Assembly: GCF_000745345.1 (NCBI RefSeq)
Contig: NZ_JQNR01000003.1
Span: 992,001-1,056,000, forward strand
Origin: Actinacidiphila yeochonensis CN732
Lineage (GTDB): Bacteria; Actinomycetota; Actinomycetes; Streptomycetales; Streptomycetaceae
Direction of reading: 5' to 3'
DNA length: 64,000 nucleotides
Numbering within the stretch: position 1 is the stretch's first letter; each line of letters opens with the position of its first letter. The notes below the pieces were generated by a model. The model worked only from the letters and a program-made list of their open reading frames with translations. It did not search any database and had not been told where the DNA came from. Positions 16,560-25,526 of this stretch are shown here, in pieces. The position numbers and the translations under genes were made by a program.

Positions 16560-18647
16560 TTGCTCCAGCGCAAACGTCTGCTGATCAGATCAGCCGCGGC
16601 CATGGCCGTCGGATCTCTTCTCCTCGCCGTACCGGCCATGGCCGCCGACCCGTCCGGCACGACGGACGGCGCCCCGGCCATCCGGCAGGCGGCGTCCGCC
16701 ACGGCCGCCACCACGCCCGCCGCCGCCGCGGCCGCTGCTTCCGGGTCCGCTTCCTGCGACGTCACCGTCCCCGGCGGAGTCAAGGCCGTCGTCTCCGAGG
16801 CGGGCGGCCGCCCCCGGGTCCAGCTCGCCGACCCCATGGCGGCCCTTCGGAACGGCGTCATCTCCATCGGCACCGGGAACGGTGAGCTGGTGCTGCCGGC
16901 CGACGCCCTGCCGTCGATCAGGTCCGGTGCGACCGATCCGTCGCGGTACGACGCCGTCGCCGCGGCCACCCGGCAGTGCGGACTGCCCGCCGCGAAGTCG
17001 ACCGCGATCAGCGAGAAGAGCCGGAAGAGCGAGTACAAGCTGGGCCGGCTGACGGTCCACACGCTCGACGCCGACGGCGCGTCGACCTCCGAGGTAGTGG
17101 TCCTCACCAACCTGGACGACCAGACCGAGGCCCGCACCGTCGTGGTCAGCGGCAGTCAGGACGGCCTCGTCAAGATCGCCCTCCCGCTGGGCCACTACTC
17201 GGCCGTGCTGATCGACCGCCCCGGAGTCAGCGGGGCCTACCGGATCGTCTCGAACCCCGACTTCACGTTCTCCGACGGCTCCTCGATCACCCTGGACGAG
17301 CGCACCGCGACGGTGGAGGCCACCACGCCGAGCACCCCGCGGCCGAGCGAGCTGGAGAGCTCCTCGCTCAGCATCACCACCGGTGACACCGGCGCGCACC
17401 AGGACGACTCGCTCCTCGACGAGATCAACTTCGCCTTCAGCGGATCGGGGCCGATCAGCTACCTCTTCAACCCGACCGCGCCGGTCCGCAACGGCCGCTT
17501 CGGCGTCTACCCGTCGTACGAGTTCAGCTCGCCCGCCGATGCGCAGCAGCCGTACGCCTACCACATCACCGAACCGTACGACCATGTGCCGAGCGCCTTC
17601 CCGACCTCGGTCGACGCCTCCGGCCTGGCCACCGCGACCCGGCACTACGGCAACCCCACCGGTACGCCCGCGACGGCGCTCTCCGTCACCTCGGGCGCCC
17701 TGGCGCAGGACGCCGCCAACGGCGACAACATGATCGGCCTGCGCGGCTACAGCCTGGTGCCGCTGGGCACCACCCGCACCGAGTACTTCACCGCCCGCCC
17801 CGACCTGTACTGGACCACCGCCATCGGCGCCGACGCCTACGTCCGCGACACGCAGACCACCTCCCTGCGCTCCTACCGCCCCGGAGAGCGCACCGCCGAC
17901 TCCTTCTTCGCCGCGCCCGAGCACCCGGGCGTCCAGGTGGCGGCCGACGGCCGGAGCGTGGAGTGCGCGGCCTGCTCCGACGCGGCCGGCCTGGAGTTCG
18001 ACATCTATCCGTTCAGCACCGACCCCGGCACCGTCGCCGCCCCCGACCCCCTGCTCGACGGCGAGTCCGAACCGATCGGCATGGAGGTCCGCCGCAACGG
18101 CAAGCTGCTGGGCGACGCCGACTTCGGCCCGCAGGAAGTCGCCGTCACCGCGCCCAAGGGCCGCGCCACCTACCAGCTGACCGAGCAGGTGCGGCGCAAC
18201 CTCACCACGCTGCCGCTGTCCACCTCCTCGTCGACCACCTGGACCTTCACCGCCGACCCCGGCTCCAACGGCCGCGTCCCCGCCGACCTGACCTGCATGG
18301 ACGGCGGGCGGTCCTGCACCGCGCTGCCGTTGCTGTTCGCGTCCTACCAGGCCGACGCCACCGCCGACGACGCGCTGACGGCCGGCCCGCACACCCTGAG
18401 CCTGTCGGTCGACCACCAGCAGGACGCCGCCGCGGCGGCCGTCTCCGGCGCCACCGTGTCCGTCTCCTACGACGACGGCGCCACCTGGGTGCCCGCACGG
18501 GTCACCGGCCGCGACGGCGCCTACTCGGCGGCCTTCTCCGTGCCCGCGGGCGGCGGCAACGGCTACGCGGCGCTGCGCGTCTCGGCCTGGGACACGGCCG
18601 GCGACCGGATCGACCAGACGGTGCTGCGCGCCTACACCGCCGGATGA
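16560..18647 (+). CDS. Large secreted protein of unknown function
   Basis: 695 residues with a clear Sec signal peptide (RKRLLIRSAAAMAVGSLLL, cleavage after PAMA). The TTG start is favoured by GAGGGG 6 bp upstream. No catalytic triad or known enzymatic motif was found. The segments VVVLTNLDDQTEARTVVVSG and KIALPLGHYSAVLID resemble beta-rich domains attached to large secreted subtilisins of Streptomyces, but no S8 catalytic domain is present. The C-terminal part (VSVSYDDGATWVPARVTG, YAALRVSAWDTAGD) looks like an Ig-like or beta-sandwich module. It lies 80 bp upstream of a secreted S53 protease on the same strand and is probably co-expressed with it. Confidence 0.8.
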   Translation: MLQRKRLLIRSAAAMAVGSLLLAVPAMAADPSGTTDGAPAIRQAASATAATTPAAAAAAASGSASCDVTVPGGVKAVVSEAGGRPRVQLADPMAALRNGVISIGTGNGELVLPADALPSIRSGATDPSRYDAVAAATRQCGLPAAKSTAISEKSRKSEYKLGRLTVHTLDADGASTSEVVVLTNLDDQTEARTVVVSGSQDGLVKIALPLGHYSAVLIDRPGVSGAYRIVSNPDFTFSDGSSITLDERTATVEATTPSTPRPSELESSSLSITTGDTGAHQDDSLLDEINFAFSGSGPISYLFNPTAPVRNGRFGVYPSYEFSSPADAQQPYAYHITEPYDHVPSAFPTSVDASGLATATRHYGNPTGTPATALSVTSGALAQDAANGDNMIGLRGYSLVPLGTTRTEYFTARPDLYWTTAIGADAYVRDTQTTSLRSYRPGERTADSFFAAPEHPGVQVAADGRSVECAACSDAAGLEFDIYPFSTDPGTVAAPDPLLDGESEPIGMEVRRNGKLLGDADFGPQEVAVTAPKGRATYQLTEQVRRNLTTLPLSTSSSTTWTFTADPGSNGRVPADLTCMDGGRSCTALPLLFASYQADATADDALTAGPHTLSLSVDHQQDAAAAAVSGATVSVSYDDGATWVPARVTGRDGAYSAAFSVPAGGGNGYAALRVSAWDTAGDRIDQTVLRAYTAG

Positions 18648-18727
18648 CCTGGCCCCGGCCCCGCCACCGGACCATCGGGACCCGCCCCGCGCAGCCCCTC
18701 GACCTCCCCACCTCCCAGGAGACCTCT

Positions 18728-20044
18728 GTGAGCAGATCCCTCCGCCGCCGGCTGCCGCTGGCCGCCCTCGCCGCCGCCGCGACCGCCGCCCTGCTGAGCG
18801 CCGGCCCGGTCATGGCCACGCCCGGCACCAGCTCCGACGCCACCACCGCCTCGGCCACCCCGTCGTCAGCGACCGGAACGGCCCCGGTGGACGCCTGCGA
18901 CCTGCCGAAGCCCGGATTCGCCCGCTGCCTGGCGCAGTTCACCCCCGGCGCCCCCGTCCAACGGCTCCGCGCGGCCACCCCGCAGGGCACGACGGCGGCG
19001 CTCCCCCAGGGGTACGGCCCGGCCGACCTCCAGTCCGCCTACAACCTCGGCTCGGCCGTCGCCGCGGGCGCCGGGGACGGCACGACGGTGGCGATCGTCG
19101 ACGGGTACGACGACCCCACGGCCGAGGCCGACCTCGCGGTCTACCGCTCCACCTACGGCCTGCCGGCGTGCACCACCGGCAACGGCTGCTTCACCAAGGT
19201 CGGCCAGGACGGGTCGGCCTCCCTGCCCGTGACCGACGGCGGCTGGGCCGTGGAGATCAGCCTCGACCTCCAGGCGGTCTCGGCCGCCTGCCCCGGCTGC
19301 CACATCCTGCTGGTCGAGGCGAACACCCCGGCCCTCCCCGATCTCGCCGCCGCCGAGGACACCGCCGTACGGCTGGGCGCCGCCGCGGTGTCCAACAGCT
19401 ACTCCGTCGCCGAGGGCACGAACGTCGCACCCTACGCCGGCTCCTATGACCACCCCGGCGTGGCGATCACCGTCTCCAGCGGTGACTACGGCTACCAGCT
19501 GGCGGCGCCGTTCCCGGCGAGCCTGCCGACCGTGACCGCGGTCGGCGGAACCTCACTGACCAGGGCGCCGGGCACCGCCCGGGGCTGGAGCGAGACGGCC
19601 TGGGCGCTCGACGAGAAGGGCTCGGCCGCCGGCTCCGCCTGCTCGGCCTACTACGACAAGCCCGCCTGGCAGCACGACACGGCCTGCCCGGGCCGGACCG
19701 TCGCCGACGTCTCGGCGGACGCCGACCCCGCGACCGGTCTCGCCGTCTACGACAGCACGCCGAACCCCGATGGCATACCCGCCGGCTGGTTCGTGGTCGG
19801 CGGCACCAGCGCCTCCTCACCCTTCGTCGCGGGCGTGTACGCGCTGGCCGGCAACACCGCGCAGGTCAAGGACGCCTCGTACGCCTACGCGCACCGCTCC
19901 CACCTGTACGACGTCCAGGGCGGCAACGTCTCCAACCCGGACGCGGGCAGCGGCTGCCCGGACAGCAGCTACGTCTGCACCGCGCTGCCCGGCTACGACG
20001 GCCCCACCGGTCTGGGCACCCCGAACGGCACCGGGGCGTTCTAG
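18728..20044 (+). CDS. Secreted S53-family (sedolisin-like) serine-carboxyl protease
   Basis: 438 residues with a signal peptide (SLRRRLPLAALAAAATAALL). The sedolisin catalytic set is visible: Glu176 and Asp180 in VEISLDLQ, the oxyanion Asp253 in SSGDYG, and nucleophile Ser361 in GGTSASSPF. S53 enzymes are acid-active endopeptidases related in fold to subtilisin. The start is GTG with AGGAGA upstream. The usual long S53 pro-domain is very short here, so it may mature differently from pepstatin-insensitive fungal and Pseudomonas members. A strong terminator follows. Confidence 0.9.
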   Translation: MSRSLRRRLPLAALAAAATAALLSAGPVMATPGTSSDATTASATPSSATGTAPVDACDLPKPGFARCLAQFTPGAPVQRLRAATPQGTTAALPQGYGPADLQSAYNLGSAVAAGAGDGTTVAIVDGYDDPTAEADLAVYRSTYGLPACTTGNGCFTKVGQDGSASLPVTDGGWAVEISLDLQAVSAACPGCHILLVEANTPALPDLAAAEDTAVRLGAAAVSNSYSVAEGTNVAPYAGSYDHPGVAITVSSGDYGYQLAAPFPASLPTVTAVGGTSLTRAPGTARGWSETAWALDEKGSAAGSACSAYYDKPAWQHDTACPGRTVADVSADADPATGLAVYDSTPNPDGIPAGWFVVGGTSASSPFVAGVYALAGNTAQVKDASYAYAHRSHLYDVQGGNVSNPDAGSGCPDSSYVCTALPGYDGPTGLGTPNGTGAF

Positions 20045-20064
20045 GCCAGGCACGACGCGCGGAC

Positions 20065-20098
20065 GGGGCGGGGCGGCCGGAAGGGGCCGCCCCGCCCC
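20065..20098 (+). terminator. Terminator after the S53 protease gene
   Basis: A perfect 14-bp G/C inverted repeat (GGGGCGGGGCGGCC and its complement) with a 6-nt GGAAGG loop, 21 bp past the stop codon. Confidence 0.85.
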
Positions 20099-20133
20099 GC
20101 GGCGCGTCGGCCGCGGGACCCGCGCTGCTCGTC

Positions 20134-20203
20134 GGGGGCAGGGGCGCGGGGGCAGGGCTACGGGGCAGGGGCTGCGGAGGCAGGGGCGCGGGGGCAGGGG
20201 CGC
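20134..20203 (+). repeat. G-run repeat upstream of hhyS
   Basis: An irregular array of GGGGCAGGGGC-type units with about nine runs of three to five G on the plus strand, capable in principle of forming G-quadruplexes. It lies in the 316-bp gap between the protease terminator and hhyS, where the hydrogenase promoter should be. No coding signal is present in the gap. Confidence 0.7.
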
Positions 20204-20360
20204 GGCGTTCCGCGGCCGCCCGTGATGGCCGCAGGGGCGTCACCCGGGCGGTCCCCTTCCGTGAGGCCCCACGGCGCGGCGCGAGGTAACCAGGAGGGGA
20301 AACCCTTTGTCTGGTTTGTCTGGCCCTCAGCCGCCACCCGTGCCCCCAGGAGGCATCTCC

Positions 20361-21446
20361 ATGACGGATGCGAGCACTTCCGAGAGCTCCGAAGCGTCAG
20401 CGTCCGGGCCTGGCGCGGACGACGCGCCGATCCACGTCCTGTGGATCAACGCCGGCCTGTCCTGCGACGGCGACTCGGTCTCCCTGACCGCCGCCACGCT
20501 GCCGAGCATCGAGGAGATCGCCCTGGGTGGGCTGCCCGGCCTGCCGAAGATCGCCGTCCACTGGCCGCTGATCGACTTCGAGTGCGGTCCGGTGCAGGGC
20601 GCGGACGCGTTCATCGAGTGGTTCTTCAAGGCGGAGCGCGGCGAGATCGACCCGTTCGTGCTCGTGGTGGAGGGGTCCATCCCCAACGAGTCGATCAAGG
20701 CCGAGGGCTACTGGTGCGGTTTCGGCGACAACCCCGAGACCGGCCAGCCCATCACCACCAGCGAGTGGATCGACCGGCTGGCGCCCAAGGCGCTCGCGGT
20801 GGTCGCCATCGGCACCTGCGCCACCTACGGCGGCATCCACGCCATGGAGGGCAACCCGACCGGTGCCATGGGCGTGCCCGACTACCTCGGGTGGGACTGG
20901 AAGTCCAAGGCCGGCATCCCGATCGTGTGCGTGCCCGGCTGCCCCGTCCAGCCGGACAACTTCGCCGAGACCCTCACGTACCTGCTCTACCAGGCCGCGG
21001 GCTCGGCCCCGATGATCCCGCTGGACGAGAAGCTGCGGCCGACCTGGCTGTTCGGCGCCACCGTCCACGAGGGCTGCGACCGCGCCGGCTACTACGAGCA
21101 GGGCCAGTTCGCCGAGGCGTACGACTCCCCCAAGTGCCTGGTCAAGCTGGGCTGCTGGGGCCCGGTGGTGAAGTGCAACGTGCCCAAGCGCGGCTGGATG
21201 GACGGGGTCGGCGGCTGCCCCAACGTCGGCGGCATCTGCATCGCCTGCACCATGCCGGGCTTCCCCGACAAGTTCATGCCGTTCATGGACGAGCCCCCCG
21301 GCGGCAAGGTGTCCAGCACCGCGAGCGGCATCTACGGCGCCGCGATCCGGCGGTTGCGCGGCATCACGATGAAGACGGTGGACGAGGAGCCGAAGTGGCG
21401 CCACCGCGGCCGCGAGCTGACCACGGGCTACCGCAGGCCCTGGTGA
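20361..21446 (+). CDS. hhyS: Group 1h (high-affinity) [NiFe]-hydrogenase small subunit
   Basis: A 361-residue Fe-S subunit that passes electrons away from the NiFe site. There is no Tat signal, so the enzyme should stay on the cytoplasmic side, as in other group 1h enzymes. The proximal-cluster motif is CDGD (Cys35, Asp38) where standard small subunits have C-x-x-C; a 3Cys-1Asp proximal cluster is known in the actinobacterial-type hydrogenase of Ralstonia. Further cluster ligands are in IGTCATYGG, VPGCPVQP, HEGCDR, KLGCWGPVVKCN and GGICIACTMPGFPDKF. The ATG follows AGGAGG. It is the first gene of the hydrogenase island. Confidence 0.96.
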   Translation: MTDASTSESSEASASGPGADDAPIHVLWINAGLSCDGDSVSLTAATLPSIEEIALGGLPGLPKIAVHWPLIDFECGPVQGADAFIEWFFKAERGEIDPFVLVVEGSIPNESIKAEGYWCGFGDNPETGQPITTSEWIDRLAPKALAVVAIGTCATYGGIHAMEGNPTGAMGVPDYLGWDWKSKAGIPIVCVPGCPVQPDNFAETLTYLLYQAAGSAPMIPLDEKLRPTWLFGATVHEGCDRAGYYEQGQFAEAYDSPKCLVKLGCWGPVVKCNVPKRGWMDGVGGCPNVGGICIACTMPGFPDKFMPFMDEPPGGKVSSTASGIYGAAIRRLRGITMKTVDEEPKWRHRGRELTTGYRRPW

Positions 21447-21650
21447 CCCGGCGGGCCGCAGCCCGTCCCACGCCCCGGTGACCGCGGGCGCGCAGTCCGC
21501 CCGAGGACGGCGCGCCCGCTGCCGCCGCCCTACCGGCCGACCCCCGCGGCACCACGCCGGGCAGGAACCCGAGCAGAACCCGAGCAGAAACCGAGCACGC
21601 CCCCACGCCCCGCACGCCCCACCGAACCAGACGAAGGGCCGGCACAGACG

Positions 21651-23432
21651 ATGGCAACACCCACGGCCGCAGGAGACGGCAGCGGCCTGATGGAGATGTC
21701 CTGGGATCCGATCACCCGGATCGTGGGCAGCCTCGGCATCCACACGAAGATCGACTTCAAGCAGAAGCGCGTGGCGGAGTGCTACAGCACCTCGTCGGTC
21801 TTCCGCGGCTACAGCGTCTTCATGCGCGGCAAGGACCCGCGCGACGCCCACTTCATCACCAGCCGGATCTGCGGCATCTGCGGCGACAACCACGCCACCT
21901 GCTCGGTCTACGCGCAGAACATGGCCTACGGGGTGAAGCCGCCGCACCTGGGCGAGTGGCTGATCAACCTCGGCGAGGCCGCGGAGTACATGTTCGACCA
22001 CAACATCTTCCAGGAGAACCTGGTCGGGGTCGACTACTGCGAGAAGATGGTCAAGGAGACCAACCCGGGCGTGCTGGAGCTGGCCGAGCGCACCGAGGCG
22101 CCGCACGCCGCCGAGCACGGCTTCCGCACCATCGCCGACATCATGCGCTCGCTCAACCCGCTGGAGGGCGAGTTCTACCGGGAGGCGCTCCAGGTCAGCC
22201 GCTACACCCGGGAGATGTTCTGCCTGATGGAGGGGCGCCACGTGCACCCCTCCACGCTCTACCCGGGCGGCGTCGGCACCATCGCCTCCGTGCAGCTGCT
22301 CACCGACTACCTCACCCGGCTGATGCGGTACGTCGAGTTCATGAAGCGCGTCGTGCCGCTCCACGACGACCTGTTCGACTTCTTCTACGAGGCGCTGCCC
22401 GGGTACGAGGAGGTCGGCCGGCGCCGCGTGCTGCTGGGCTGCTGGGGCGCCCTCAACGACCCGGAGTACTGCGACTTCACCTACGCGAACATGTCGGACT
22501 GGGGCCGGCGGATGTTCGTCACGCCCGGCATCGTCGTCGACGGCAAGCTCGTCACCAACGACCTCACCCAGATCAACCTCGGCATCAGGATCCTGCTGGG
22601 CAGCTCGTACTACGAGGACTGGCAGGGCAAGGAGCAGTTCGTCACCCACGACCCGCTCGGCAACCCCGTCGACCCGCGCCACCCGTGGAACCAGCACACC
22701 GTCCCGGCGCCGCAGAAGCGGAACTTCGACGACAAGTACAGCTGGGTGATGTCACCGCGCTGGTTCGACGGCAAGGACCACCTCGCCCTGGACACCGGCG
22801 GCGGCCCGATCGCCCGGCTGTGGTCCACCGCCCTGTCCGGGCTGGTCGACATCGGCTACGTCAAGGCGACCGGGCACAGCGTGGTGATCAACCTGCCGCG
22901 TTCGCTGACGAAGCCGGAGACCACCTTCGAGTGGAAGATCCCGAAGTGGAGCAACGCCCTGGAGCGCAACCGGGCGCGCACCTACTTCCAGGCGTACGCC
23001 GCCGCGGCCGCCCTGCACTTCGCCGAGCAGGCGCTGGCCGAGGTGCGCGCCGGACGCACCCAGACGTGGGAGAAGTTCGAGGTGCCGGACGAGAGCATCG
23101 GCTGCGGCTTCACCGAGGCGGTGCGCGGCGTCCTCTCCCACCACATGGTGATCCGCGACGGCAAGATCGCCAACTACCACCCGTACCCGCCGACCCCGTG
23201 GAACGCCAGCGTGCGCGACACCTACGGCACACCCGGCCCGTACGAGGACGCGGTGCAGAACACGCCGATCTTCGAGGAGAACCCCCCGGAGAACTTCAAG
23301 GGCATCGACATCATGCGGGCCGTGCGCAGCTTCGACCCGTGCCTGCCGTGCGGCGTCCACATGTACGTCGGCGGCGGCAAGACGGTGCAGACCATGCACG
23401 TGCCCACCGGGCTGAGCCGGCTCGCCGGATGA
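21651..23432 (+). CDS. hhyL: Group 1h [NiFe]-hydrogenase large subunit
   Basis: The 593-residue catalytic subunit that binds the NiFe(CN)2CO centre. The L1 motif RICGICGDNH supplies Cys74 and Cys77; the L2 motif DPCLPCGVH supplies Cys564 and Cys567. The chain ends 23 residues after His570, so a C-terminal peptide is available for removal by the maturation protease encoded at 27073. The enzyme would oxidise H2 at atmospheric traces, as group 1h enzymes do in Streptomyces and mycobacteria during persistence (family knowledge). The ATG has a GAAGGG site. The 204-bp gap from hhyS contains no gene. Its last bases overlap the next gene (ATGA). Confidence 0.96.
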   Translation: MATPTAAGDGSGLMEMSWDPITRIVGSLGIHTKIDFKQKRVAECYSTSSVFRGYSVFMRGKDPRDAHFITSRICGICGDNHATCSVYAQNMAYGVKPPHLGEWLINLGEAAEYMFDHNIFQENLVGVDYCEKMVKETNPGVLELAERTEAPHAAEHGFRTIADIMRSLNPLEGEFYREALQVSRYTREMFCLMEGRHVHPSTLYPGGVGTIASVQLLTDYLTRLMRYVEFMKRVVPLHDDLFDFFYEALPGYEEVGRRRVLLGCWGALNDPEYCDFTYANMSDWGRRMFVTPGIVVDGKLVTNDLTQINLGIRILLGSSYYEDWQGKEQFVTHDPLGNPVDPRHPWNQHTVPAPQKRNFDDKYSWVMSPRWFDGKDHLALDTGGGPIARLWSTALSGLVDIGYVKATGHSVVINLPRSLTKPETTFEWKIPKWSNALERNRARTYFQAYAAAAALHFAEQALAEVRAGRTQTWEKFEVPDESIGCGFTEAVRGVLSHHMVIRDGKIANYHPYPPTPWNASVRDTYGTPGPYEDAVQNTPIFEENPPENFKGIDIMRAVRSFDPCLPCGVHMYVGGGKTVQTMHVPTGLSRLAG

Positions 23433-24021
23433 CGCCCGCCCCGGACGCGCCGCCGCGCCCCGCCCCGCACCAGGCCCGGCGCCCACCCCGGACTCGGCCG
23501 CCCGCCGGATCGACGAGCTGCTCGACGGGCTCGGCGGCGCCGGCGGGCCCGCGGTCGCGGAGGCGGCCGAGGAGCTGGTGCGCGCCCTGATGGACCTCTA
23601 CGGCGCCGGCCTGGCACGGGCCGTGGCGCTGCTGTCGGGCCGCAGCGGCAACCCGCTCGGCCCGCTGCTGGACGACGAGGCCGTGGCGGGACTGCTGGTC
23701 CTGCACGGCCTGCACCCGGACAGCCTGGACGGCCGGATCGACCGTGCGCTGCGCCGCGCCGAGGCCCAGGGGGAGGTCGACGCTGCGGGGTTCGACGCCG
23801 GCACGGGCCGGCTGCGGCTGCGCCGTACCACCGCGTCCGGCTGCGGCTGCGGCGGCGGCTCGGCCGACGCGGTACAGGAGCGGGTGGAGGCCGCGCTGGG
23901 GTGCTTCGCCCCGGAGGTGGCCGTCGTGGAGTGGGAGGACGTCCCGGCCGCGGCCGAGCCGGTGCTCCTCCAGATCGCGACGCGGCCGCCGGGCCGCCAG
24001 GACCGCGCGGAGGCCCGGTGA
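23429..24021 (+). CDS. NifU-C-like hydrogenase-associated protein, frameshifted
   Basis: The start ATG overlaps the hhyL stop. The frame MTPAPDAPPRPAP must shift to the frame that reads APTPDSAARRIDELLDGLGG, EELVRALMDLYGAGLARAV and the C-terminal SGCGCGGGSADAV...VEAALGCFAPEV. Adding one C to the CCCC at 23463-23466 restores a protein of about 197 residues. The C-terminal half resembles NifU/Nfu scaffold domains, with C-x-C in place of C-x-x-C. Such proteins accompany group 1h hydrogenases and may deliver Fe-S clusters to HhyS (inference). As printed, the longest intact reading starts at GTG 23578. Confidence 0.8.
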
Positions 24022-24774
24022 CCGCGCCGGTGTCCGCCCCGCCCGCCGGCCGCGCCGGGCAGGCCGCCGGCGCGGCGCGGCCGGCGGGCGGGCTGCGCCG
24101 CTTCCTCGGCCCCGGCCGCCCGCCGTGGAGCGCTGCGAGCTGTGCGCGGTCGCGCTGGACGACCGCCACCGCCACCTCGTGGACGTCCGGCAGCGGCTGC
24201 TGGCCTGCGCCTGCACCGCCTGCGCGCTGCTCTTCGCCGGCGAGGGCGCCGTCGAGGGGCGCTTCCGCCCGGTACCCGACCGCTACCTGGCCGACCCCGG
24301 CTGGCAGCCCGCGCCGGGAACGTGGGACGCCCTGGGGGTGCCCGTGGGCGTCGCGTTCTTCCTGCGCAACTCCGCGCAGGGCCGGACCGTCGCGCTCTAC
24401 CCGAGCCCGGCGGGGGCCACCGAGAACGAGATCGACGACCGCGCCTGGGAGGCGTTCTTCGCCGGCTCCGCCCTGGCGGAAGCCCTCACGCCCGACACCG
24501 AGGCGCTGATCGTGCGGCACACCGAGGAGGGCGCGGGCTGCCACCTCGTCCCCGTCGACGCCGCGTACGAGCTGGTGGGCCGACTGCGGCTGCACTGGAG
24601 CGGCTTCGACGGCGGCGAGCGGGCCCGCGCCGAGATCGAGGGCTTCTTCGCCGATCTGGCCCGCCGGGCCACCGCCGCGCCCCGAGCCGCCGACTCCCCC
24701 GGGCCACCGCCGCGCCCCGAGCCGCCGGATCGCCCCACCCGGCCGCCGAAGCCCCGCCGGGAGGCGCCCGATGA
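24018..24774 (+). CDS. DUF5947 family protein, frameshifted twice
   Basis: The GTG start overlaps the nfu-like stop and reads PAGGLRRFLGPGRPP. One added C near 24120-24124 joins this to VERCELCAVALDDRHRHLVD. The body continues CACTACALLFAGEGAVEGRF, GVAFFLRNSAQGR, LYPSPAGATENEI and ELVGRLRLHWSGFDGG. A second added C in CCCCC at 24696-24700 restores an in-frame 12-residue duplication (RATAAPRAADSP, RATAAPRAAGSP) and a stop overlapping the next ATG. Two Cys pairs (CELC, CACTAC) suggest a metal or cluster site. The family is seen in hydrogenase operons and has no defined biochemical role. Confidence 0.8.
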
Positions 24775-25526
24775 GCGATCTCGCCTTCACCTGCGCCGGA
24801 GTACGCCCCGACCCGTACGCGGCCGGTCCCACCCTGGTCTTCCGGCTGCGGATCAGCGCGGCCGGCGGCGAGCGGGTGCACGCGCTGGCGCTGCGCTGCC
24901 AGATCCGCATCGAGCCCGCGCTGCGCGGCTACGACGACGCGGAGGCCGGCCGGCTGCACGACCTGTTCGGCGACCGCTCCCGCTGGGGCCGCAGCATGCA
25001 GCCGATCCAGTTCGCCCACGCCTCCGTGGTGGTGCCCGGGTTCACCGGCTCCTCCGAGGTGGACCTGCCGGTGCCGTGCACGTACGACCTGGACATCGCG
25101 GCGTCCCGCTACTTCTCCTCGCTGGGCGACGGCGAGGCCCCGCTGACGCTGCTCTTCTCGGGCACCGCCTTCCGCGGCCCCGGCGGCTTCCAGGTCGAGC
25201 CCGTGCCCTGGGACCGTGAGGCGCCGTGCCGCATGCCGGCCCGGACCTGGCGGGAGATGATGGAGCAGCACTTCCCCGGCTGCGGTTGGCTGCGGCTGCC
25301 CCGGCACACCATGGAGGCGCTGCTCGCCTACCGTTCCCGCAACGCGCTGACCTCCTGGCAGGAGACCGTCGAAGCGCTGCTGGACACGGCCGGCAACACC
25401 CCCGCCGCCCTGGTCGCGGCAGGGGCCCGGGCGGAGGTCCCGCCGGGGCTTCCCGACGGGCGTCCCGAGGGCCTTCCCGACGGGCGTTCCGACGGGCTCG
25501 CGCCCGAGCAGGCGGCGGCCAGGTGA
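24771..25526 (+). CDS. DUF6084 family hydrogenase-associated protein
   Basis: 251 residues (MSDLAFTCAGVRPDPYAAGP). Mostly beta-strand in character, with conserved-looking segments GGERVHALALRCQIRIEP, VPGFTGSSEVDLPVPCTYD and FPGCGWLRL. There is no signal peptide or membrane segment. The C-terminal 25 residues are a low-complexity tail (PDGRPEGLPDGRSDGL). The ATG overlaps the upstream stop (ATGA) and the stop overlaps the next start (GTGA), so it is translationally coupled on both sides. Restricted to actinobacterial hydrogenase loci as far as I know; the function is undescribed. Confidence 0.85.
   Translation: MSDLAFTCAGVRPDPYAAGPTLVFRLRISAAGGERVHALALRCQIRIEPALRGYDDAEAGRLHDLFGDRSRWGRSMQPIQFAHASVVVPGFTGSSEVDLPVPCTYDLDIAASRYFSSLGDGEAPLTLLFSGTAFRGPGGFQVEPVPWDREAPCRMPARTWREMMEQHFPGCGWLRLPRHTMEALLAYRSRNALTSWQETVEALLDTAGNTPAALVAAGARAEVPPGLPDGRPEGLPDGRSDGLAPEQAAAR

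Noticed and set aside
20361-23432. Membrane-bound Tat-exported uptake hydrogenase (group 1a-1d)
   Set aside because: The small subunit has no Tat signal, no cytochrome b gene follows, and the CDGD motif fits group 1h.
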